Assembly: GCA_946477505.1 (NCBI GenBank)
Contig: CAMKYP010000016.1
Coordinates: forward strand, 1-19,954
From: an uncultured Dechloromonas sp.
GTDB lineage: Bacteria > Pseudomonadota > Gammaproteobacteria > Burkholderiales > Rhodocyclaceae
Length of the DNA stretch: 19,954 nucleotides
Reading direction: 5' to 3'
A model generated the notes under the pieces. That model was given only the letters and a program-made list of their open reading frames with translations, did not search any database and was not told the origin of the DNA. Made by a program: the position numbers and the translations under genes. Shown here one piece after another: positions 14,115 to 19,954 of the stretch. Position 1 is the stretch's first letter. The number at the start of each line of letters is the position of its first letter.

Positions 14115-17100
14115 TGGCCGCCCAAAACTCACGCACAGTAACCCTGACGCTAGACACCCAAACCACGGGCTTGGACGGTGTAAAAAACCTTTCCGACCAC
14201 CTCAAACAACTTGCCAAGCAAGGCGGCGACGCGGCACCCGAATTCGCGAAACTGGCCGGTCAGCTTGACGAAGCGATTGCGGCAGAGGAAAAGCAGGCCG
14301 CCAGCGTCAAGAAGGCGGCAGACGCCCTCAATTCGGCAAAAACTCAGCTATTGGACGCACGCGCCGCAGTTTCAGCGTACACGGCCAGTATCGGAGGCGC
14401 CCGTAAGGCGAACGCCGAACAGGCCGCCGAACTTGAACGCCTGAATCAAGCCGTCAGAGAGTCGAAAGCCGGCGTGGACGCTGCAAAGGCGGCCATTTCC
14501 GCAGCCACGCCCGAATATCACCGTTTGGCACAAGCGACCCAACAAATCACGGCGGCCGCCGAACAGATGACCCAGGCCGTCAAGAAACCGGGACAGGCTG
14601 CGGAGGAATCAGCCAAGAAAACGGACGCCGCATTTTCCGGAACGGCTGAAAAGTTGCGCGGCCTGGCTGGTCCGATCATCGCAGCATTCGGCGCCGGGGA
14701 ATTCTGGAAGGCAAACACGAACGTTGAAAGCCTACGCCGCACCCTGGAACTGCTTACCGGTAGCAGCGAGGCCGCAGCCAAGGAAATTGAATATCTACGC
14801 GGTACGGCTAACCGGCTTGGCCTGGACGTGCAGGACGCCAGCAAGGCTTATATCTCTCTGACAGCAGCGGCCAAGGGTACGGCCCTTGAAGGGCAAGGCA
14901 CGCGGGAAATTTTCGAAGCGGTAGCCGGCGCCATGTCGAAGCTTGGCAAATCGAGTGCGGACACCGAGGGCGCGCTGCAGGCCGTTTCACAGATGATGTC
15001 TAAGGGTGTTGTCAGCATGGAAGAAATGCGGCAACAGCTAGGTGAACGACTCCCCGGCGCCATGCAGGCAACGGCAGACGCGGCCGGCATGACCGTTGCG
15101 GAGTTGACCGACATGATCGGCACCGGCCAAGTGTTGGCCGTCGACCTGTTGCCAAAGCTGGCCGAAGGCTTGCGCAAGGTGTACGCAACCGGCGGGCAAG
15201 CTGACGGCATGGCGGCATCGTGGAACCGGCTGAAAAACAGCATTACCGACACCATGACGTTCATAGGTGATTCCGGGGTTGCTGCCGGTATCACTGCCCT
15301 GCTCGGACAGGTGGCAATTGCCGTGCGCGGCCTGGTGGGTGCTTTCGATCTGCTTGGCAGATCGATCGGCATTACGCTAGGCGCGATCGTATCGTTTGAT
15401 TTCTCGAATTGGGGTTCGTCTATTGCCCAGGCGGCCGCAGACATTCAGAAAAAGCTAGACGCGGCCAACACGTCAGCAAAACAAACGGCGGCCGGCCAAG
15501 GGCAACTGGCAGATGCCAGCAGGTCGGCCGCCACTGCTGCCGATAATCAGGCCGTTTCGTGGCTGACTGTCGTCAACGCTTATGTGAAGGTCAACAAGGC
15601 CGCCAAGGAGGCCGTCGACCTGGCTGAGAAGAATCAAAAGGCTGTCGAAGCGGAAAGCAAGGCTTCTGCCGAACTGGCCGCAGCATTCGGCACCGAAAGC
15701 GAGAAACGACAGGCTGCAGCCAATGCAGCGGAGCAGAACGCCGCAGCCTTGAAACAACTGGCAGACGCCCGCCGAATCGACGCGGAAACCGCTAACAGCA
15801 ACACCATAGCCTTGCAGGAAGCGGCCAAGGCCGAAGGCAAGCTATCTGAGGAAAAGCGAAAGGCAATCGAGGCAGCACAGAACGCAGCCACGGCCAAGAA
15901 GTCGGAGGCCGATCAAGCAACGGCGGCCGCCCTGTCGGCACAACAGCACGCCGCAGCCCTGACCGTTGAAGCGGCCGCCCTAACCGACAATTCCGGGAAG
16001 GTAAAGCAACTGAAGGCAACGCACGAACAGGTAGCCGCAGCCCTGGAAACGGTACGCGCGGCACGCGCCGCCGGCAATGCCACGATTGCCCAGGAACAGG
16101 CCGCAGCCATTGAAGCCGGCAAGGCTGCTGCACTGTACCGGGACGCCCTGAAAGACCAGACCGAAGCCATAGCAGGCAACGCAAAGGTAAAAGCCGCGCA
16201 ATTCGACGTCGACAGTGCAGGAATCAAGCTAGCTATCGAGCAGCAGCGCACCATTTGGGAATCGGCGAAAGCACGCGGCGACGAATACACGGCGGTCATA
16301 GCCCTGACCGAAATCAAGAAGTTGGAAGTACAGCTAGCCGAACTAACAGCCAAAGCGAAACGGGCAGAGGCCGCCGCAGCCCTGGAAATGGTCAAGGCCA
16401 AGCGGGAAGAACTTCAAGCATCCGGTCAGCTTACCGCAGCCAAGGAACTGGAATTGAAGGCCCAGGAAGCCGGCGCACAGGTCAAAATGAAGGAGGCCGA
16501 CATTGCCCAGGAACTTGCAAAGCGCAGCAAGGAAATGGCAGACGCCTTTATCTACGGTGCCGGGGGTGCCCGCGAACTGGCCGGCGCTTTGGGCGGGATT
16601 GGCGAATCGGCACAGAGCAGTGTTTCGGGAGTCGACGCCCTCACGGCCAGCGTCAACCGCTTGCGAGGTGCCCAGGCGGGCGGGGGTAACGGTTCGGGCA
16701 ACACTACCAGCAATGGCGGCCTGAATAACGCCGAACTGGCGCAACGCGCGGCCGAGTTGGGTATTACCCTTCCAATGGATTCCTCCAGCTTCCTGGACGG
16801 CGGTGAACGCAGTTCGCGGGGAGTCAGTGCGCGGGACATGCTTTATAAGTCCGGTGCGACCATCGAGCAGGCTGCAGCAGCGGAAAAGTTTTACGGTGAA
16901 CTGTTCCAACGTAAATACATGGCCGGTTCGTCTGCAGTCCGAACGACTGACGACAACAACCGTTTGATTGCCCAGGCCAGCAAGGAAGCCGCAACGGAAG
17001 CCATTCGGCTTGCAACTATCGAACTATCCGGCGGAACGGTCGACCTTGGCCCTGCCGTATCGGAGGTTGCACGCCGAAACCTGGCCCTTGCTTCCAATCG

Positions 17101-17305
17101 TGACTTTGGACCCAACAGCGACACAGCCTTTGCAGCAATGCGCGAATCGTTCGCCGCTGCAGGCCGCGAAATGCGCGACAGACCGGCAACCGTAAATATC
17201 ACGGTGGGCGGCAAGAGTCAGAAGGTGAACGTTTCCAGTGAGGGGGATGCAAATGGATTGGTAAACATCCTCAAGCATCTGGAGAAAGAGTCAGCACGTT
17301 ATTAA
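14111..17305 (+). CDS. Phage tail tape measure protein
   Basis: The product is 1064 residues. Residues about 200-365 (LRRTLELLTGSSEAAAKEI, GMTVAELTDMIGTG) match the conserved tape measure N-terminal domain. A hydrophobic region of about 40 residues lies near 388-430. Long Ala/Gln/Lys-rich coiled coils fill about 450-870. The end has a short strand-rich piece and ILKHLEKESARY, as in tape measures of siphophages from beta- and gammaproteobacteria. This protein sets tail length and helps channel DNA into the host. From phage lambda (about 0.15 nm per residue) the maximum tail would be roughly 160 nm. ATG 14111 or ATG 14114 may start it; GGGGG at 14103-14107 suits the second slightly better. No tail tube, terminator or baseplate genes accompany it. 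Confidence 0.9.
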   Translation: MMAAQNSRTVTLTLDTQTTGLDGVKNLSDHLKQLAKQGGDAAPEFAKLAGQLDEAIAAEEKQAASVKKAADALNSAKTQLLDARAAVSAYTASIGGARKANAEQAAELERLNQAVRESKAGVDAAKAAISAATPEYHRLAQATQQITAAAEQMTQAVKKPGQAAEESAKKTDAAFSGTAEKLRGLAGPIIAAFGAGEFWKANTNVESLRRTLELLTGSSEAAAKEIEYLRGTANRLGLDVQDASKAYISLTAAAKGTALEGQGTREIFEAVAGAMSKLGKSSADTEGALQAVSQMMSKGVVSMEEMRQQLGERLPGAMQATADAAGMTVAELTDMIGTGQVLAVDLLPKLAEGLRKVYATGGQADGMAASWNRLKNSITDTMTFIGDSGVAAGITALLGQVAIAVRGLVGAFDLLGRSIGITLGAIVSFDFSNWGSSIAQAAADIQKKLDAANTSAKQTAAGQGQLADASRSAATAADNQAVSWLTVVNAYVKVNKAAKEAVDLAEKNQKAVEAESKASAELAAAFGTESEKRQAAANAAEQNAAALKQLADARRIDAETANSNTIALQEAAKAEGKLSEEKRKAIEAAQNAATAKKSEADQATAAALSAQQHAAALTVEAAALTDNSGKVKQLKATHEQVAAALETVRAARAAGNATIAQEQAAAIEAGKAAALYRDALKDQTEAIAGNAKVKAAQFDVDSAGIKLAIEQQRTIWESAKARGDEYTAVIALTEIKKLEVQLAELTAKAKRAEAAAALEMVKAKREELQASGQLTAAKELELKAQEAGAQVKMKEADIAQELAKRSKEMADAFIYGAGGARELAGALGGIGESAQSSVSGVDALTASVNRLRGAQAGGGNGSGNTTSNGGLNNAELAQRAAELGITLPMDSSSFLDGGERSSRGVSARDMLYKSGATIEQAAAAEKFYGELFQRKYMAGSSAVRTTDDNNRLIAQASKEAATEAIRLATIELSGGTVDLGPAVSEVARRNLALASNRDFGPNSDTAFAAMRESFAAAGREMRDRPATVNITVGGKSQKVNVSSEGDANGLVNILKHLEKESARY

Positions 17306-17329
17306 GCGATTGCTAAAAGGTGAATAAAA

Positions 17330-17581
17330 ATGGATAGCGAAAAAGTAAACCGACTTGCTAAACAGGTTGTAGCACTGTGCATATTCGAAAATCCGGATTT
17401 GGACGAAAACGAATTGCGCGATGGTGCAAAGAAAGCTGTTGAGACAATGCTATACAGCCAACAGCCAATAATTCCGGTATTGGAACGCGATGAAAATCTT
17501 GTTTTGCTGTTTGCTAAAAAGATTTTACTAGATAGTAAACAGCCTAGTTTACGGGGTAGTTTATTTGGAAAATCCAATTAG
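17330..17581 (+). CDS. Small acidic helical protein, unknown
   Basis: The product is 83 residues with AAAAGG at 17315-17320. It begins SEKVNRLAKQVVALCIFENP and is mostly helical, without membrane segments or known motifs. The DNA here is much more AT-rich than the tape measure gene before it. It is probably on the same transcript. Function is unknown; its place after the structural genes suits cargo or a regulator. Confidence 0.6.
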   Translation: MDSEKVNRLAKQVVALCIFENPDLDENELRDGAKKAVETMLYSQQPIIPVLERDENLVLLFAKKILLDSKQPSLRGSLFGKSN

Positions 17582-17643
17582 ACGAAAATAAAAACGGGCG
17601 GATATTCTGTATTTACCGATTAACAAAACGAGGTAATACCGAA

Positions 17644-17931
17644 ATGCAAACCGCAAATATCCGCCCCCTGCCCGCCCTGGTTGCCGTTGAGTTTCCCCAC
17701 GGTTACGAACCGGTGCCCACCCAGGTCAACGGGAAGCCGACCAGATACGCCAGCATTGACCGTGACGGGGTGATTGTTGCCTGGTCTAGTCTTACCCCGC
17801 CGGAACTGGATAACGGCGCCTGGTGCCTTGAAACTGACGCTCTGGCCGCCGTGGGGATGGTCGGTGAAGATGACGGCACAGAATACCTGCAAGCAGCCGA
17901 CAGTTTGCGGAAAATATGCTTATATATTTGA
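17644..17931 (+). CDS. Small protein, unknown function
   Basis: The product is 95 residues with GAGG at 17630-17633. It has a strand-rich middle (KPTRYASIDRDGVIVAWSSL) and an acidic end. The first 80 codons are GC-rich like the tail genes; the last few turn AT-rich. Its stop overlaps the ribosome site of the next gene. No family is recognised. Confidence 0.6.
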   Translation: MQTANIRPLPALVAVEFPHGYEPVPTQVNGKPTRYASIDRDGVIVAWSSLTPPELDNGAWCLETDALAAVGMVGEDDGTEYLQAADSLRKICLYI

Positions 17932-17941
17932 GGATAAAAAC

Positions 17942-18355
17942 ATGTGCAGTAATAAACAGGCAAACATACACAGGACATATCACCAAAATCATTTAGAGAC
18001 AATTTCACTAATTTTGGCTGCTATGTTTATAGCATATAAACGGCTTGGTGAGCCTTGTTACGAATTCAGTATTTACACAACTGAAAGTGATGATTTATCT
18101 GTTGAATTTATCGATAGGCAAACAGATACATTTGACACAACCGCGAAGTTAACGGCCATATATGCTATAGAACGTTACAACCTGCAACATAGCGTTGACA
18201 AATTAGAAATAGATTTAGGAAATTCTAATTTGTCACACCCTGATGTAGAAAACGAAAAACACGAAGCTTTGCTTATTGTCAACGAAGAATGGTTATCAAT
18301 AATTGATGTTTGGATTAGCTTCAAAAAACACTTAATGCAAAGTTATATAAATTAA
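17942..18355 (+). CDS. Very AT-rich accessory gene, unknown function
   Basis: The product is 137 residues from ATG 17942, with GAGGA at 17930-17934 overlapping the previous stop. It is mostly helical and acidic (TISLILAAMFIAYKRLGEP, then VENEKHEALLIVNEEWLSII). No catalytic motif or signal peptide is visible. Base composition is strikingly AT-rich compared with everything else in the window, and codon use is quite different. It was probably acquired recently and separately. As the last gene before the terminator it sits where satellites and prophages carry defence or exclusion genes, but that role is only positional. Confidence 0.65.
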   Translation: MCSNKQANIHRTYHQNHLETISLILAAMFIAYKRLGEPCYEFSIYTTESDDLSVEFIDRQTDTFDTTAKLTAIYAIERYNLQHSVDKLEIDLGNSNLSHPDVENEKHEALLIVNEEWLSIIDVWISFKKHLMQSYIN

Positions 18356-18361
18356 ATAAAA

Positions 18362-18405
18362 ACCGGCGTGCACCGCCATTCCTGGATAACAGCGTGCACG
18401 CCGGT
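18362..18405. terminator. Hairpin ending the element's rightward operon
   Basis: ACCGGCGTGCAC (18362-18373) and GTGCACGCCGGT (18394-18405) form a perfect 12-bp stem with a 20-nt loop, 6 nt after the last stop. AGCCAGTTTT follows on the right and an A-rich stretch (ATAAAAA) lies on the left, so it may work from both sides. Confidence 0.65.
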
Positions 18406-18435
18406 AGCCAGTTTTAACCTCTCAATTCCCCGCAA

Positions 18436-18732
18436 GTGGAAGACCGAATCCCCCACCCCGGCGAATTCCGGTTCATGGAGGTCGGGTATAAGGTGCTGCG
18501 CCTTGCCATCAAGCCCAAGCAGTTCGGCCGTAGCTATGTGGTGAGAACTTACCGGCGACACGGTGCGCAGATGCCCGCGAAATACCTTTCCGTGATCTAT
18601 CTCCGACCACGACAACCGGCGGCCTTGAAACCGAAGCAAGCGGACGTCAACGAGCATGGTGCACCTGTAAAATCACATACTGTAATTTTATACAGTCTAC
18701 CGCAAATGGTAGGCATCAAACTTTTCGGTTAG
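18436..18732 (+). CDS. Hypothetical or remnant ORF at the right end
   Basis: The frame is open from just after TAA at 18415, with GTG 18436 as the first start, and encodes 98 residues (PHPGEFRFMEVGYKVLRLAI and onward). Strong GC at third positions up to about 18600 indicates real coding history. No ribosome site is seen, and the last 25 codons run across the LexA box and lose coding character. I read it as the surviving piece of a once longer gene. The opposite frame (18352-18657) is open but less convincing. Confidence 0.4.
   Translation: MEDRIPHPGEFRFMEVGYKVLRLAIKPKQFGRSYVVRTYRRHGAQMPAKYLSVIYLRPRQPAALKPKQADVNEHGAPVKSHTVILYSLPQMVGIKLFG
18678..18697. promoter_or_regulatory. LexA (SOS) box with possible outward promoter
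   Basis: TACTGTAATTTTATACAGTC contains CTGT-N8-ACAG, the LexA consensus used in beta- and gammaproteobacteria, within longer matching flanks (TACTGTA...TATACAGT). TATACA at 18689-18694 could be a -10 element for rightward transcription, overlapped by the box; the -35 is weak. It lies 44 nt before the ATG at 18741. Confidence 0.75.
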
Positions 18733-18740
18733 CCTATTAC

Positions 18741-19160
18741 ATGCCCTCTAAGAATGTTGTATATTTGAATCACTTTGGCTTCCCGACGCAGACCATACAC
18801 GACACGGTCGATGCGCTCGAATACGTCCGCCAGCTGTTCGCCGAGAACTGCATCCAGTCCGGCTTTTTCCATCGTTTTGCGTGCACCGTGCATTCGCCGG
18901 TCGGCAAGAATCCCGAGGAATACGGCATCAAGCTGCAACCATTGCCACCGGGCAAATTCGCCAAGAACGACGTGCATTTCATCGATCCCACCGGCGTCGA
19001 CCACGACCGCCTGGGCAAGGCGCTGAACAAGGCGCTGTACAACTACATGCACGGCATCTGCCTCGATCAGGATGTGCGCAGCTGGTTCGACGACCGCGTA
19101 CCCAAGCCGCGCGTTGGCCGCAACTTCATCGCCAAGGCGCTCGGCGCTCACTACGGCTAA
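18741..19160 (+). pseudogene. Displaced native 3' end of the radical SAM gene with a new element-supplied start
   Basis: Codons 18 onward (18792-19160) are the host gene's original last 122 codons and stop, with host GC content, severed from the rest by the insertion. The first 17 codons, ending HFGFPTQ, belong to the element and supply an ATG in the correct frame at 18741. There is no ribosome site. The 139-residue product would lack the radical SAM cluster and is probably non-functional. If the element leaves, this piece rejoins the first 514 codons. Confidence 0.85.
18777..18791 (+). other. attR (right integration junction)
   Basis: GGCTTCCCGACGCAG is the partner of attL at 4909-4923 (identical core CCGACGCAG at 18783-18791). 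Sequence on its left is element-specific; on its right is the native host gene end. Confidence 0.8.
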
Positions 19161-19164
19161 GTCC

Positions 19165-19533
19165 ATGCGCATTCGCGATGACACCCCGTCAACCCCGCGC
19201 GGCCTGCGCGTGGCGCTGCTATTCGCCCTCGCCGCCCAGCGCCTGAGCGATTTTTACGAGCACGGGCAATGGCTGACCGAGGCGCAAGGCGCCACGCTGG
19301 CCGCCGACTGGCTGGCGCGCTCGAAAAATGCCCTGCCGCTCAACGAGCGCCGCCACATTTCAGCCCTCAGCGACCAGTTGGCACGCCAGATCGCCAGCAG
19401 CCTTTCCCGCGAAGCTGGGCTGTTCGCCGCGCATGAAATGACGGAAGCCCTCGACCCCAACTACCATTCGGAATTCGCCCAGACCATCCTCGCCGAATGC
19501 GAAAAGCTGCTCGTCGGCGATCCGGCCAGCTGA
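19165..19533 (+). CDS. Small host protein, unknown, formerly in operon with the radical SAM gene
   Basis: The product is 122 residues. ATG 19165 lies 4 nt after the native radical SAM stop, so in the empty chromosome the two would be one operon and probably coupled. It is helical, cytoplasmic-looking and without recognised motifs (RLSDFYEHGQWLTEAQGATL, LSDQLARQIASSLSREAGLF). With the element present it is 14 kb from its old promoter. It must rely on read-through or the element's right-end promoter. It may be an accessory of the radical SAM enzyme, by position. Confidence 0.7.
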   Translation: MRIRDDTPSTPRGLRVALLFALAAQRLSDFYEHGQWLTEAQGATLAADWLARSKNALPLNERRHISALSDQLARQIASSLSREAGLFAAHEMTEALDPNYHSEFAQTILAECEKLLVGDPAS

Positions 19534-19575
19534 GCGCCCTGCCGCCGGTTCAGGCTGAATCAGAAAGGCCGCCCG

Positions 19576-19603
19576 AAAAAAGACCCGCAGCGAGCGGGTC
19601 TTT
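19576..19603. terminator. Bidirectional terminator
   Basis: AAAGACCCGC-N5-GCGGGTCTTT (19579-19603) is a perfect 10-bp stem. The A run before it (19576-19581) gives a good T tract for the leftward DUF3597 transcript; the rightward side has only TTT. Confidence 0.85.
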
Positions 19604-19633
19604 CCCAGGCTCCGGTTACCCGGAAAACGAGCC

Positions 19634-19954
19634 TTACAGCAGTTCGGCCGGAATGTTGCCGCCATTGGCGGCCAGTTTCTGCAGAACCGTCTTGTGCAGC
19701 CAGATGTTCATCTGCGCGGAATCGCTCATCTTCTCAGCCGGGCAACCCAACTCGCCTGCCAGTTCCTTACGGGAAGCCAGGCTGCTGTCCAGGCCCAGCA
19801 ACTTGAGCAGATCCACGATCGACACCTTCCAGTTCAACTTCTCGGGGTGGGTGCCCGCCAGAGACTCCATTTTCGCCATGACATCGACCACGCTGATCGC
19901 CACCGGAGCGGCCGGCTCAGCGGCCTGGCTTGCGCCTGCCGGTGCGGCCTCAAC
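19634..19954 (-). CDS. DUF3597 protein (C-terminal part)
   Basis: The frame is open to the window edge, giving the last 106 residues. The stretch KLNWKVSIVDLLKLLGLDSS, SRKELAGELGCP, then MNIWLHKTVLQKLAANGG and a terminal PAELL is the hallmark of DUF3597. It is preceded by an Ala/Pro-rich linker (EAAPAGASQAAEPAAP). The N-terminal part lies outside. These small proteins are widespread in Proteobacteria with unknown function. A GTG at 19903 is an internal codon rather than a likely start, because the linker is typical of the family. Confidence 0.88.
   Translation of the reverse strand, partial: VEAAPAGASQAAEPAAPVAISVVDVMAKMESLAGTHPEKLNWKVSIVDLLKLLGLDSSLASRKELAGELGCPAEKMSDSAQMNIWLHKTVLQKLAANGGNIPAELL

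Noticed and set aside
15913..16401. Long minus-strand frames inside the tape measure gene
   Set aside because: They are Ala/Ser-rich shadows of the coiled-coil codons with no independent start signals.
18352..18657. Minus-strand frame of 101 codons at the right end
   Set aside because: Third-position GC favours the plus-strand frame, and it ends inside the operon hairpin. A leftward LexA-controlled gene cannot be fully excluded.
4909..18791. A complete siphophage prophage
   Set aside because: No terminase, portal, capsid, tail tube, baseplate, holin or lysin gene was seen in nearly 14 kb, and there is no open space left to hold them.
4909..19160. Simple tandem duplication of the radical SAM 3' end
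   Set aside because: The two copies are well diverged, the similarity begins sharply at a 15-bp core, and a serine recombinase and phage genes lie between. This fits integration better.

Overview
The window looks like a betaproteobacterial chromosome, probably a Rhodocyclales-type organism. This rests on high GC, strong GC bias at third codon positions in the flanking genes, and gene content: a type-2 argC, a PilJ-domain protein, a patatin and a DUF3597 protein. An integrated mobile element of about 13.9 kb (about 4915 to 18791) splits this host region. The element is visibly lower in GC and has different codon use.

Left flank (1-4908): the 3' end of argC, a bidirectional terminator, a convergent PilJ-domain protein, a small secreted protein with a good sigma70 promoter, a DUF1330 protein, a patatin-like phospholipase, and a B12-binding-type radical SAM gene. 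Right flank (18792-19954): the displaced native 3' end of that radical SAM gene, a small unknown gene that would normally follow it directly, a bidirectional terminator, and the DUF3597 gene running in from the edge.

The element entered the radical SAM gene at codons for the peptide GFPTQ. It brought its own 122-codon replacement for the gene's 3' end, so the interrupted gene still reads as a full 636-residue protein. The native end is left behind at the right junction, with the same length (369 nt) and about 83% protein identity. A large serine recombinase starts 9 nt after the repaired gene. Next come a possible leader peptide, an AlpA/excisionase-like protein and an 840-residue primase-helicase. 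After these is an AT-rich segment flanked by inverted 9-nt iterons, which is a likely replication origin.

A lone leftward membrane protein gene separates this half from a long rightward operon (11089-17305). The operon encodes two coiled-coil proteins, a possible Mor-like protein, a collagen-like tail protein, three tandem related small proteins and a 1064-residue tail tape measure protein. Three small genes of unknown function follow, the last very AT-rich, and then a strong hairpin. Near the right end is a near-perfect LexA box beside a possible outward promoter.

No terminase, portal, capsid, tail tube, baseplate or lysis gene is visible. The element therefore does not look like a complete prophage. 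The reading I favour is a phage-satellite-like or degenerate tail-module element that integrates by a serine recombinase, can replicate itself, responds to SOS, and supplies a tape measure and tail-tip protein. That role is inference; the architecture and the target-gene repair are seen directly.
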